Below the pieces are notes generated by a model. It did not search any database. It saw only the letters and a list, made by a program, of their open reading frames with translations, and was not told the DNA's origin. This document shows, one piece after another, positions 28,265-37,429 of a DNA stretch of 44,479 nucleotides (position 1 is the first letter of the stretch; each line of letters starts with the position of its first letter). The translations under genes and the position numbers were made by a program. This DNA is from Bacteroidia bacterium (lineage in GTDB: Bacteria; Bacteroidota; Bacteroidia; Flavobacteriales_D; JAUILH01): positions 1-44,479 of the forward strand of contig JAUILH010000016.1 in assembly GCA_030433115.1 (NCBI GenBank). The letters are read 5' to 3'.

Positions 28265-28948
28265 TCACTCCAAGGTCAACTCTCCCCAATAAATGGTCTG
28301 TCTTGTGTCTTTCCTGAAATGAAAATAGCTTACCCGGCGTCTGTAATTCTTGATATCTTTCTTAAAACGCTTGGGAATATAACCATGTCCTGTAGTAACC
28401 ATCCCAAGCGGATCTTCTTTCACCCAAATCTTCACGGAGTATTCTTGTCCATTAATCATTAGATTCATAGACTTTAAAGTATCCATTTCGTACGCATCTA
28501 CTCCGGTTTTTCGATCCCTTTCAACCTTGTAAGTAGTGTCCAAAGAGCCATCTTTTTTTAAGCGATTGTATGTTGCCACAGTGGTCACTTCTTTGCCCAA
28601 ACAGTTTTTATGGATTTTAAGAGAATTAATCATCAATTCATCATATTTCCTGAAATTTTTGATGACCAATCTACTTCCCTTATCATCGATAGGTAACTCC
28701 AAATAATTGGTGTCACTTGAAGTAACTAAATCAAAGGTCACCTGATTGGATCGTTTTAAATTCAATATCTCTGCAGCTCCGAACACCTCTGCCAACTCGG
28801 GTTGAACCGTAGGCATAAAATAAAAGTTATTCTCCCCTACCTCAGTATAGTCAACATGTTTAATAACGATCCGAGTCGTATCCTTTTGTGTCCATCCGAT
28901 TTTGGACAGCCAGAGAATACAGTATACAATACAAACAAAGTGTTTCAT
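28265..28948 (-). CDS. Hypothetical secreted protein
   Basis: 227 residues from the ATG at 28948, which leaves a signal peptide (MKHFVCIVYCILWLSKIGW). The rest is polar and beta-leaning, with segments DGSLDTTYKVERDRKTGVDA and MLN-type strand LMINGQEYSVKIWV. I recognise no family. No sorting domain, so likely periplasmic or at the outer membrane. It runs convergent to the TVP38 gene, 12 bases apart. Confidence 0.5.
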   Translation of the reverse strand: MKHFVCIVYCILWLSKIGWTQKDTTRIVIKHVDYTEVGENNFYFMPTVQPELAEVFGAAEILNLKRSNQVTFDLVTSSDTNYLELPIDDKGSRLVIKNFRKYDELMINSLKIHKNCLGKEVTTVATYNRLKKDGSLDTTYKVERDRKTGVDAYEMDTLKSMNLMINGQEYSVKIWVKEDPLGMVTTGHGYIPKRFKKDIKNYRRRVSYFHFRKDTRQTIYWGELTLE

Positions 28949-29035
28949 ATAAGGTAGATGCAAAATACGAATCTCTTACACAAACTCAATTCTTGTTCAA
29001 TATAAATTTGTGAAACGCGTTATAGATAAGAATTC

Positions 29036-29043
29036 TAACTTTG
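29036..29043 (+). promoter_or_regulatory. Possible -7 box of the choice-of-anchor J gene
   Basis: TAACTTTG matches TAnnTTTG exactly, 4 bases before the ATG at 29048. TTTG at 29007-29010 is 25 bases upstream, wider than usual. Confidence 0.4.
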
Positions 29044-29047
29044 CAGT

Positions 29048-29854
29048 ATGAAATTAAGCTTATTACTCCTTGTATTGATTGGAAGTTCTTTGGGAAGCAC
29101 GGCTCAAAACACCTTGTTGTTCGAAGACTTTAACTCTGGAATGCCTACCTGGGGATTTTTTAATGAAGATGGCTTGACCCCAAACTCGGCTGTAAGCTAC
29201 ATCAATGATGCCTGGGTGATTAGTGAAGATACAGATTCGACCGGCATGATGGATTCTTGTGCCATTAGTACGTCTTATTATGATCCTGCCGGACAGAGTG
29301 ACGACTGGCTTGTTTTGCCGGCTATTACACTCGGGAGCAACGGCAACTATTTGTTTTGGGATGCCAAATCTGAAGATCCATCCTTTCCCGACTCCTATGA
29401 GATTTGGGTGAACACAACAGGAGGCAATGTAAGCAACTTTGTAGACTCAGCTTTTTATGAAGTGAACAATGAAAATCCTTATTGGCAATCTCATGTGGTT
29501 GAATTGGACTCTTTTGCCAATCAGACTATATATATTGCCTTTAGAAATGTGAGTAATGATCAGTTCATACTGTTTCTGGACAACATTCACATTACTGAGT
29601 TTGATCCATTGTCTGTGGGCGCAACGATTGAAAACGACCTAAGTATTTACCCCAACCCAAGTCAGGATGTAGTTTACGTGGAGGGACTGTCTAAAGGCAG
29701 TGTCTATGTGATTACCGATATGACAGGTAGACAAATTTTAACTGGTACCTATCAGGAATCCATTGACATTTCGGAGCTAAATTCAGGGAACTATTTATTG
29801 GGAATCAAATCGCCTGGTTCTGAATTCTCATTCTCAAGATTCATAAAGAATTAG
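29048..29854 (+). CDS. Secreted choice-of-anchor J domain protein with T9SS type A sorting domain
   Basis: 268 residues. Signal peptide ~1-19. Residues ~24-185 form a jellyroll of the cleaved-adhesin/choice-of-anchor J type (LLFEDFNSGMPTWGFFNEDG, SDDWLVLPAITLGSNGNY, FILFLDNIHI). Residues ~195-268 form a type A sorting domain (LSIYPNPSQDVVYVEGL, then LNSGNYLLGI and FSRFIKN). The protein should be exported by T9SS and attached or released at the cell surface. Ligand unknown. Stop codons with the convergent WG gene share four bases (TTAG at 29851-29854). Confidence 0.85.
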   Translation: MKLSLLLLVLIGSSLGSTAQNTLLFEDFNSGMPTWGFFNEDGLTPNSAVSYINDAWVISEDTDSTGMMDSCAISTSYYDPAGQSDDWLVLPAITLGSNGNYLFWDAKSEDPSFPDSYEIWVNTTGGNVSNFVDSAFYEVNNENPYWQSHVVELDSFANQTIYIAFRNVSNDQFILFLDNIHITEFDPLSVGATIENDLSIYPNPSQDVVYVEGLSKGSVYVITDMTGRQILTGTYQESIDISELNSGNYLLGIKSPGSEFSFSRFIKN

Positions 29855-32757
29855 GGAACAAGGGTAAACTCGTATGTTAAGTGCCATTGTTCGTCTCCCT
29901 TTTTAACAATTCCAATATATCCTTCATCGTCCTCAACTTCAAACAGCTCAATGCTATCATAATGTATTTCTACTAAAACTTTGTCATCCAAATCGATTAA
30001 ACCATACTTGCCATTTTTCTTAACTATGGCAGCCATTTCGTCGGCTTCAACGTACTTTATGTCATCATAGTATTCTTTAAACACCATAGATTCTGAACCA
30101 TAAAGGCTTAGAAGGTTTACTTTACCATCTTTCCTGGCACCAATATAGGCTTCATCGAAATAATCAAAATCCAGGTGGAAAAACTCATCAACGGGTCCTG
30201 CAATGAGTTCTCCATTTTCGTAATAGATGTATGCCATATTGTCCTTTATGACTTCTACCATTCCAGTGCTAGCATAGTAATCATCAAACTTATAACCATC
30301 AATGAGGTCTTGAACAATAAGATTGCCATTTGAATTGTACATATGATACTTGCCCCCCATATCCTTAAAGGCAATCATATCATCGTACGAATCGGCTTCT
30401 TCAAAAGATTTCCCAATGAGATCTTTACCCGATTCATCGATTAAATAGAATTTGCCGTCGTCCTTTTTGACTAAAAAATTCTTACTGCCAAATCCTTCAA
30501 TATATTGATAAACAAATTCGTTGATGGGAGAAAAATCATCACTATAAATCTGATAGGCCCCTTTTTGCCCCACGGCATAGGCAGATTGCAATTGGCCATT
30601 GATGCGACGGACATGGTACAACACATCAATATTCTTGTAAGTTTTGCCAATCGGTTGACTTTGAATATCCCGAATGACCAGATCGTTTTTTCTTCCAAAC
30701 AGAATTAAAAATGGTTCTTTACCTTGATTACTGGAACTGTACTTTTTAGGTTCAATCAATAATTTTCCATCGGGCAGCACCAAACCCAATCTGAATCTGG
30801 AGCTATAGTCAGATTTGCCGTTCGTACAAATATAAGCCCCTTCCCCTCCTACGACATCAGGTGATATAAAGGCGGTAGGCCTGTATTTCATTTGCACGGC
30901 ATGAGTTGCTTTTGGAGTAATGAGGTAGTACGCTTTATTCGCTACATCAAATAAGGACAAGGCGTCATTTTTTAGAGGTTGGAAAATTCGAAAATCACCG
31001 CTAAACACAATTTGACCATCCTTACTGATAAGTTTATCTACCTGCGCTACGGTATCTTTAATATGATAATGGTATTTATAGGTTTTGTGAAGCACTTGGT
31101 TTTTCGCTATTCTGGTCCCCTGGTCAGAGTAGATATAGTTGTCTCCGCCAATAAATACCTTGTGAGATTGATAGCCTAACTCAGCAGAATCTCCAATAAA
31201 TGGAATGATGAGTTGGTAGTTGTTATTCATTATTCCATGTAGCCCATTATGATTGAGTAAATAGTTTTTCTTGTTGGAACCCATGTTTTTCCATGACACT
31301 ACATCACAAGCCTCAAATCTGAAACCTCCATTTTTTTTACTAATAATTAATACAGAATCACTTGAAGACAAAAAGCGTTTATCCATCAAATGAAAAGTAG
31401 AGTCGTTGATCTGGTTCCTCACCTGATAATTAGGAGACAATATCCAATCACCGCTAGTTACATTTTTAATTCCCCATTTATTTTTCCAATCTCTTTCAAA
31501 CTCATATCTAGGGTCGAAAGTTCCTAAAACCTCTGTGTTACGATTAATATAAAACCTGGCTTCACCGTAACTTTCACAATACAAATACTTCCCGTACGCT
31601 CTCACATATCGTATTTCGAGAGCCACCAACTTCTGACCTTGTCGACCATCGTATAAAATTTGTCCATAAGCCTTTTGTCCTCTCACGGAAAGCACTTTAA
31701 AGTCATGGTAGTAATCCGTTATTTCTAAAGACATTGATTGTCCCAACTTTCTGCCATCATGGTTAAGTATATGGTTGAGTCTGCCCTTTTTTTGAATGAA
31801 GAAGCCATCTGATGCAGTGCTTTTCAAAGTATCGGTACTCATATAACTGAGTTCCCCTAAGCTATTTATTACACCATATCTTCCATCTTTGACCTTAACC
31901 AGTCCATACTTTTGTTTGAAATTGATAACATGATCAAGCTGTTCGATTTCCTTTAATTTCTGTCCAATGGCGTTATACAACTCCCAATTTGACCCCTCAT
32001 TATTTCTGGCTAGAAAGTGCCCTTCCTCAAACAAATAGAATTGTTTCAAGCCTGGTTTCGAAATTCGTTTACCCGACATATCGATGACCATGTTTTTTGA
32101 GTGCAATACTGCATGCTCTCCAGAGAAAACCGGTCCCCAGAAATCGTTATATTCTATTGTTCTGGACCTTTTTGTATGTACGTTGAGAAACTTCCAACGA
32201 AAATCTCCTTCCTTTATCATCACATAAGATTTATCCAAAATAGATATTGGAGAATGGGGTCTCATGTCGAAACTAAAGCTTGGATAGATGGTGTCGAGCA
32301 GGACTTTGCCTTTCACATCCAATATACCCCAGTGTCCCCAGTTATCATTGACCTGGACATTGAGAAGTCCATTTGACATATAAATACGATGAAATTGAGC
32401 AGGAATAAGTATTTGTCCACTGGCATTCATCAAGCCATATTTGCCATCAACCAATTCGCCTTGTATCACATTTAGTTGCCCACCTTCGGCAAAAACGACA
32501 TGCGACTTATCTGGCATGTACAGACTTGAATATGTCGTCTCCAAAATCAACTTTCCTGAAGGATCAAGAAGTCCGTACAACTTGTCTTTTTTGACAATAA
32601 AGTGCCCTGATTGTTGTGGAGAGATGAGGTCATACTTTGGCTCCAGCAACCATGTATGTCCCTTCTTTAGTCCCCATAGTCCATTTTGATTGTAGGGTTG
32701 TTGTGCCATTCCTTGGAACAGATAAATGATAACAATGAAAAGCAATAATGATCTCAT
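29851..32757 (-). CDS. Large WG-repeat protein, secreted
   Basis: 968 residues. Signal peptide ~1-19. Many WG (KWG-like) repeats run through the protein: GLWGLKKGHTWLLEPKYDLI, KLYGLLDPSGKLILETTYSS, GKYGLMNASGQILIPAQF, GKYGLIDLDDKVLVEIHYDSI. Each consists of a G-x-(W/Y)-G-(L/I) strand, a short turn and a strand ending in P/E-x-x-Y/F. Function of WG repeats is unclear. No sorting domain is seen, so it is probably periplasmic or exposed at the outer membrane. Confidence 0.8.
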   Translation of the reverse strand: MRSLLLFIVIIYLFQGMAQQPYNQNGLWGLKKGHTWLLEPKYDLISPQQSGHFIVKKDKLYGLLDPSGKLILETTYSSLYMPDKSHVVFAEGGQLNVIQGELVDGKYGLMNASGQILIPAQFHRIYMSNGLLNVQVNDNWGHWGILDVKGKVLLDTIYPSFSFDMRPHSPISILDKSYVMIKEGDFRWKFLNVHTKRSRTIEYNDFWGPVFSGEHAVLHSKNMVIDMSGKRISKPGLKQFYLFEEGHFLARNNEGSNWELYNAIGQKLKEIEQLDHVINFKQKYGLVKVKDGRYGVINSLGELSYMSTDTLKSTASDGFFIQKKGRLNHILNHDGRKLGQSMSLEITDYYHDFKVLSVRGQKAYGQILYDGRQGQKLVALEIRYVRAYGKYLYCESYGEARFYINRNTEVLGTFDPRYEFERDWKNKWGIKNVTSGDWILSPNYQVRNQINDSTFHLMDKRFLSSSDSVLIISKKNGGFRFEACDVVSWKNMGSNKKNYLLNHNGLHGIMNNNYQLIIPFIGDSAELGYQSHKVFIGGDNYIYSDQGTRIAKNQVLHKTYKYHYHIKDTVAQVDKLISKDGQIVFSGDFRIFQPLKNDALSLFDVANKAYYLITPKATHAVQMKYRPTAFISPDVVGGEGAYICTNGKSDYSSRFRLGLVLPDGKLLIEPKKYSSSNQGKEPFLILFGRKNDLVIRDIQSQPIGKTYKNIDVLYHVRRINGQLQSAYAVGQKGAYQIYSDDFSPINEFVYQYIEGFGSKNFLVKKDDGKFYLIDESGKDLIGKSFEEADSYDDMIAFKDMGGKYHMYNSNGNLIVQDLIDGYKFDDYYASTGMVEVIKDNMAYIYYENGELIAGPVDEFFHLDFDYFDEAYIGARKDGKVNLLSLYGSESMVFKEYYDDIKYVEADEMAAIVKKNGKYGLIDLDDKVLVEIHYDSIELFEVEDDEGYIGIVKKGDEQWHLTYEFTLVP

Positions 32758-32835
32758 ATCTCAAAAATATGGAATTGCCTGAATCGAGATCTAAGTGTAT
32801 ATACCTAATTATGCCCGTTTCTCTGTAATCCCCCC

Positions 32836-34266
32836 CTATTGAATGATCAGTCTATCCTTTAACACACCATGTTCTGTGGTTAAGAGAATTGTATAAATGC
32901 CAGCAGGCAAGTCAGACACATCTACTAATTGTGGATTTGTATCCAAAGTATATTCTCGCACTAACTGTCCTGAACTGGCCATCAAACTGAGCATGGCTTT
33001 TTCTCCACTAAATTTTTCGAGTTGAATGGATATTTGTTCAGTTCCAGGATTAGGATAAATCATTAATTTACCCAGATTTGGATTCTCAATAGAGTTAGTA
33101 CAATGACTTCCACTAACCACCATAATTGTAGTAGAATCTTGTAACTCACAACCAGGATTATTACCAGGACTAGTAGCCACTAAAACATACGTACCTAGCG
33201 CCAATCCATTCGGATCAAATTGATTGCCAACTACACCATTCCCAGACCAACTGGCATAAGAAGGAGATAGATTGGGCAGATTTACCGGATTTGCATTAAA
33301 GCAAATGCTATCAGGATTAAAAGAATTGGCACTTAATGTTGGGAACCCACAACTATCGACATAAATGATAGACCCAAAGCCATTTATATAAGTTTCTCCA
33401 TTTGGCTTAGTGGTGATCTTATAAAAAGTCTCATTGGTAATGTTTAGAGGCTCATCGTGCCACGTCTCTCCTCCATCAAAAGATTTAATCACAGTGTTAC
33501 CTTGTCCTGCTGCATAAAGAATTGTTCCGGTAATGTACTCTATATCATACAAACGCTCGGTTGTTCCAGATGGTTTAGACTGCCAACTGGTTCCTCCGTC
33601 AATTGTCTTTAAGATGGTTCCATTGTCTCCTACTGCAATTCCTTCCATGGTATTGATGAATCTAACTCGCCACAAATAATCATTGCCTGTAGTGGTATGA
33701 ACAACGGTCCAGGAATTCCCCTGATCTGTGCTTTTGGTAATCAAATTGCCTCCACAACCATAGCCTATCATATTACTGGCAAAGTACACCGAGTTACCTG
33801 CATTCTGGTTTGCCGCATGCGTCCAGCTGGCTCCTCCATCAGTGGTCTTCCAGGTATTCACGGTTCCACTTACAAATGCCAGATTCGCGTCAAAAGCATG
33901 AACTGAAGAATAGCTTTCTGAAGGACCTGCATCTAAAATTTCAGTCGTCCAGGTAGCACCACCATCATTGGTAATCATAATAATGTTGTTACTCCCTGAA
34001 ACATAACCTTTGCTCTGATCTCCAAAGCTTACATCAGCCAATATTGGTGTTGAATTATGCGCTACCTCCAACCAATTAGTTCCTCCATTAGTCGTTCTAA
34101 AAACTCTGCCTTCAGTATCCGCTATGAAGCCGGTATCATTGTTTATAAATTCGAAACCTATGTACCAAAAGGCATTACTAGGGATGGAATGAGACAATTG
34201 TTGCCATTGCGACATGACATTCGTGGAAATAGCAAGTCCCACGAGAACGATAAGCAGTTTTTTCAT
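32836..34266 (-). CDS. T9SS cargo with YCF48-like propeller repeats
   Basis: 476 residues from the ATG at 34266, which gives a signal peptide (MKKLLIVLVGLAISTNVMS); a longer frame to 34338 does not fit. Residues ~20-310 hold repeated TNGGTNWLEV, TNDGGATWTT, TTDGGASWTH, STDQGNSWTV, IDGGTSWQS and FDGGETWHD motifs, one per blade: a BNR/YCF48-type propeller. Residues ~320-400 form an Ig-like module (ASWSGNGVVGNQFDPNG). The C-terminal ~70 residues are a type A sorting domain (MIYPNPGTEQISIQL, LPAGIYTILL). Expected at the cell surface. Partner unknown. Confidence 0.85.
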   Translation of the reverse strand: MKKLLIVLVGLAISTNVMSQWQQLSHSIPSNAFWYIGFEFINNDTGFIADTEGRVFRTTNGGTNWLEVAHNSTPILADVSFGDQSKGYVSGSNNIIMITNDGGATWTTEILDAGPSESYSSVHAFDANLAFVSGTVNTWKTTDGGASWTHAANQNAGNSVYFASNMIGYGCGGNLITKSTDQGNSWTVVHTTTGNDYLWRVRFINTMEGIAVGDNGTILKTIDGGTSWQSKPSGTTERLYDIEYITGTILYAAGQGNTVIKSFDGGETWHDEPLNITNETFYKITTKPNGETYINGFGSIIYVDSCGFPTLSANSFNPDSICFNANPVNLPNLSPSYASWSGNGVVGNQFDPNGLALGTYVLVATSPGNNPGCELQDSTTIMVVSGSHCTNSIENPNLGKLMIYPNPGTEQISIQLEKFSGEKAMLSLMASSGQLVREYTLDTNPQLVDVSDLPAGIYTILLTTEHGVLKDRLIIQ

Positions 34267-34337
34267 GATGATTGGTTTTGACAAATAAGAACGCTTAAAA
34301 TAAGCTTTTATTGCTTTATAGTTTCGATCTGAAAACA

Positions 34338-34360
34338 AGGTATTGATTAAATCAATACCT
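34338..34360. promoter_or_regulatory. Perfect 23-bp palindrome, possible operator
   Basis: Arms AGGTATTGATT and AATCAATACCT are exact reverse complements of 11 bases around a single central A. It sits 72 bases upstream of the T9SS propeller gene start at 34266. With a one-base centre it cannot form a stable hairpin loop, so a binding site for a dimeric regulator is more likely than a terminator. Regulator not identified. Confidence 0.5.
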
Positions 34361-34403
34361 CAGTACGTCTATCTTAAACTGGGAAGAAAGAGATTGCTTT
34401 GCC

Positions 34404-34505
34404 ATCCCTAAAGTATCCTTATTGAAGATTACAAGAGCCCTGTTCGCTACGCTCATTGGCTTTTTTATTGATTCAAGCACTATGGAATGAATTCCTGCGT
34501 CATGA
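34404..34505. repeat. Imperfect direct repeat, copy A (~102 bp)
   Basis: Shares ordered words with 34534-34635: ATCCCTA, AGCCCT, TTCGCT, GCGCTCAT/ACGCTCAT, CTTTTTT, TTCAA and CCTGCGTCATGA, offset by about 128-130 bases. No start codon or coding bias links the copies. In the copy A orientation AGCC...GGCT-TTTTTT could form a weak terminator-like stem. Confidence 0.6.
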
Positions 34506-34533
34506 CAAACTAGATTATATGGGATTACTCGTG

Positions 34534-34635
34534 ATCCCTAATGCTCCTTTCTGGGGAATACAAAAGCCCTATTCGCTGCGCTCATGTCTTTTTTGATGTT
34601 TCAAACGCTTAGGAATAAAATCCTGCGTCATGAAA
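34534..34635. repeat. Imperfect direct repeat, copy B (~102 bp)
   Basis: Second copy of the repeat at 34404-34505, with clear divergence by substitution and small indels. It directly precedes the tRNA terminator. The two copies account for most of the non-coding stretch 34361-34637, where I see no gene. Confidence 0.6.
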
Positions 34636-34637
34636 CA

Positions 34638-34672
34638 TAAAAAAAGCCTCTCATCTCAGATGAAAGGCTTTT
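34638..34672 (-). terminator. Rho-independent terminator of tRNA-Ser
   Basis: On the - strand a stem AAAGCCT with its partner AGGCTTT, containing an inner ATCT/AGAT pairing, is followed by a run of seven T. It starts 4 bases after the tRNA 3' end (34676). The symmetric A/T runs could also let it act on the + strand. Confidence 0.75.
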
Positions 34673-34675
34673 GTG

Positions 34676-34760
34676 CGGAGAGTGAGGGATTCGAACCCCC
34701 GGTACCTTTCGGCACAATGGTTTTCAAGACCACCGCATTCGACCACTCTGCCAACTCTCC
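34676..34760 (-). tRNA. tRNA-Ser (anticodon UGA)
   Basis: The reverse complement opens GGAGAGTTGGCAGAG and ends GGTTCGAATCCC-TCACTCTCC. The 7-bp acceptor stem GGAGAGT pairs exactly with ACTCTCC, with discriminator G at 34676. The anticodon loop CTTGAAA gives anticodon TGA (34724-34726 on the + strand). A long variable arm (GTGCCGAAAGGTAC) is typical of tRNA-Ser. No CCA is encoded: the next bases are CAC. Confidence 0.95.
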
Positions 34761-34790
34761 AAAACGGTCGTGTTGTTTCCAACAGGACCG

Positions 34791-34820
34791 CAAAAATAAC
34801 AAGCTTTTTGAATTCACAAA
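34791..34820 (-). promoter_or_regulatory. Promoter of tRNA-Ser
   Basis: On the - strand a TTTG (34820-34817), 18 bases, then TATTTTTG (34798-34791), which matches the Bacteroidota -7 consensus TAnnTTTG exactly, with near-standard spacing. It lies 31-60 bases upstream of the mature tRNA 5' end. Consensus is known for the phylum; activity here is inferred. Confidence 0.6.
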
Positions 34821-34891
34821 TACAAATCACACTTTTTTATTGATCAAACCCTCACATTTTCGTATTTTAGCCTATAAATTCACAAAAGTAT

Positions 34892-36346
34892 ATGAGACAT
34901 CTATTAGGTTTCCTATTCCTACTACCTACGTTTGTTTCTAGTGGTTTTGACGTTGAGGCGCGCTTTGAGTACGGTGTTTTCCATGCACCTGAAGTCGGCT
35001 CTTATCTTGAAACCTATCTCAACATTGCCGGACACTCAGTGAAGTACAAACCCAATGAAGCCGGTGGTTTACAAGCCAGAATTGAAATCACGCAAGTTGT
35101 AAAACAAGGGGAAGAGATCATTGACTTTAAAAAGTATGAATTACTGGGACCTGAACTTATAGATTCTTTGGCTACTGATATTAAAGATCAAAAAAGATTT
35201 AGTTTACCGAGTGGTCGCTACGAAATTGAAGTGACAATCCGAGATATGAATAAGGAAGCTGGTGTGACTTCTAAATTCACTAAGGATATCGAAATCACTG
35301 ATATGAGCCATGGTTTACATATGTCTGACGTAGAACTCCTGGAAGGCATCATGGAAACTAAAGAAAAATCCAACATCACTAAAGCAGGATATGATTTGAT
35401 TCCTTTAGTGGATAATTTTTATCCGATTGAAATCAATAAACTGGCGTTCTATACAGAGATTTATAACACGGATAAGACCATTGGATCAGATGATAAATTT
35501 TTACTTAAAGTAGACATTGAAGATTACGACAACATGTCGAAGATCGATGGCATGGGCTCCATCAAAAAAATGGAAACTGCTCCTGTAGCTCCGGTTCTTC
35601 AAGTAATTGACATTCAAAATTTACCTACTGGCAACTACTTATTGGTGCTCAACATCATTAACAGAAGTAATGAAGTATTGAAGTCTAAAAAAGTCTACTT
35701 CACACGTTTTAATCCTGATCAAAATGCTGTGGTTGAAGACTTATCCAAAGTAGACATCAAAAGTACCTTCGTGAACCTCATTGCCAGTGAAGACAGTCTG
35801 GACAGGTATATTGCTTCTACCCGACCAATTACGGATGAGTTAGAAAAAAGAATCATGGATAAGGACATGGCTGATTACGATTTCACTACCAAGAAGCAGT
35901 ATTTCTACAAATTCTGGAAGAAAAGAAATCAAACAATGCCTGAGGACGAGTGGTATCGTTACAAAAGGGAAGTTGATCTGGTTGATCAATTATACTCCAC
36001 TACCATCAAACGTGGATTTGAAACAGACAGGGGTCGCGTATACCTGCGTTACGGAAAGCCAGATTATGTGGAACAACGCCCAAACGAGCCAAGTTCTTAT
36101 CCATATGAAATGTGGCAGTATTACAGAATTGATAAGTTCAATAATCGATTTTTTATCTTCTACCAACCTGATTTAGTCACCAACGATTATTCTTTGTTAC
36201 ACTCAGACATGCAGGGAGAGGTTTCTAACTATCGTTGGAAACAGGAGTTGAACAAGCGAAATACACCATTTCAGGACATTGATGCGGAAAATCCTATTGA
36301 TCACTATGGTGGTCGTGCCGGGGAAGTCTTTGATCGTTCCAGATAA
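34892..36346 (+). CDS. GWxTD domain-containing protein
   Basis: 484 residues. Short hydrophobic N-terminus ([18 protein letters not shown]) consistent with a signal peptide. The region ~340-440 carries the GWxTD-type motifs: [36 protein letters not shown] and [13 protein letters not shown]. Earlier residues ~20-320 form beta-rich modules that resemble the N-terminal part of this family. Function of GWxTD proteins is not established. Ends 30 bases before the glycosyltransferase start. Confidence 0.82.
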   Translation: MRHLLGFLFLLPTFVSSGFDVEARFEYGVFHAPEVGSYLETYLNIAGHSVKYKPNEAGGLQARIEITQVVKQGEEIIDFKKYELLGPELIDSLATDIKDQKRFSLPSGRYEIEVTIRDMNKEAGVTSKFTKDIEITDMSHGLHMSDVELLEGIMETKEKSNITKAGYDLIPLVDNFYPIEINKLAFYTEIYNTDKTIGSDDKFLLKVDIEDYDNMSKIDGMGSIKKMETAPVAPVLQVIDIQNLPTGNYLLVLNIINRSNEVLKSKKVYFTRFNPDQNAVVEDLSKVDIKSTFVNLIASEDSLDRYIASTRPITDELEKRIMDKDMADYDFTTKKQYFYKFWKKRNQTMPEDEWYRYKREVDLVDQLYSTTIKRGFETDRGRVYLRYGKPDYVEQRPNEPSSYPYEMWQYYRIDKFNNRFFIFYQPDLVTNDYSLLHSDMQGEVSNYRWKQELNKRNTPFQDIDAENPIDHYGGRAGEVFDRSR

Positions 36347-36376
36347 ACTATTTCTTAGTACTTTCGACAATCCAAA

Positions 36377-37429
36377 ATGAAAGTAGCGGTTGTCATACTC
36401 AATTACAATGGCCGAGAACATCTCGAAACCTTTCTGCCGTCTGTAATCCAACATTCAGGGCAGCATGACATCATTGTGGCGGACAATGCGTCTACGGATG
36501 ATTCTGTGAATTTTCTTCAGAAGAATTACCCCAATATCACTCTCATTGAGAACAACAGTAATGGTGGATTCGCAAAAGGCTACAATGAGGCTCTGAAACA
36601 GGTTTCAGCCGACATCTACGTGCTCTTGAATTCTGACGTGGAAGTCACTGAAAACTGGATTGATCCGGTGGTTCAAAAGATGATGGCTCATCCAAAAGTT
36701 GTTGCCTGTCAACCAAAGATTCTCGCTTACAAGAGAAAAGATCATTTCGAGCATGCTGGGGCTTGTGGGGGGTATATTGATAAAAACTACTTCCCATTTT
36801 GTCGCGGACGCATGTTTCATGTTGCTGAGAAAGATGTTGGTCAGTACGATAATGATGCTCAAATTTTTTGGGCGACCGGTGCCTGCATGTTCATCCGATC
36901 TGAAACATTTCATGAACATGGCGGGTTTGATGCTGATTTTTTTGCGCACATGGAAGAGATTGATCTGTGTTGGCGAATTCAGAATAAAGGTGACGAAATC
37001 TGGTGTTTTCCAGAGTCAAAAGTCTACCATTTGGGTGGAGGCACTTTGAACTACATGAGCCCCAAAAAGACTTACCTGAATTTTAGGAACAATTTGTACA
37101 TGATTCACAAAAATCATGAAGGAATCTTATTCTTTAAGATGTTTTACCGTTTGTTCCTTGATGGTCAGGCTGGCGTAAAATTTACTTTGGGAGGACAATT
37201 CAGTCATTGCTGGGCTGTTTTGAAAGCGCACGTTCATTATTATCGAGATTTCTTCACTTTGGTGCGTAAAAGAAAGGCACTCAAAGCAAAAAAAACACAT
37301 TCCGCCCAAACTATCTTCAAGGGAAATATTTTGTGGTCATTTTTCTTCAAGAAAAGACGCACTTTCAACGAACTTGATCTGAACAAATTCAACAGTAGAC
37401 TACCAGGTCTCAAAAAAACTGATGGCTAG
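36377..37429 (+). CDS. Family 2 glycosyltransferase
   Basis: 350 residues, GT-A fold. KVAVVILNYNGREHLETF at the N-terminus, IIVADNASTDDSVNFLQ, NSNGGFAKGYNEAL, VLLNSDVEVTENW (DxD-like SDV) and the downstream FDADFFAHMEEIDLCWR, PESKVYHLGGGTLNY. This is the rhamnosyltransferase-like pattern (WbbL-type); donor and acceptor are unknown. A basic, amphipathic C-terminus suggests membrane attachment. Its 3' end overlaps convergent aroQ by 30 bases. Confidence 0.92.
   Translation: MKVAVVILNYNGREHLETFLPSVIQHSGQHDIIVADNASTDDSVNFLQKNYPNITLIENNSNGGFAKGYNEALKQVSADIYVLLNSDVEVTENWIDPVVQKMMAHPKVVACQPKILAYKRKDHFEHAGACGGYIDKNYFPFCRGRMFHVAEKDVGQYDNDAQIFWATGACMFIRSETFHEHGGFDADFFAHMEEIDLCWRIQNKGDEIWCFPESKVYHLGGGTLNYMSPKKTYLNFRNNLYMIHKNHEGILFFKMFYRLFLDGQAGVKFTLGGQFSHCWAVLKAHVHYYRDFFTLVRKRKALKAKKTHSAQTIFKGNILWSFFFKKRRTFNELDLNKFNSRLPGLKKTDG

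Noticed and set aside
34404-34635. CRISPR array
   Set aside because: Only two diverged ~100-bp copies, with no short identical repeats or unique spacers, and no cas genes in the window.
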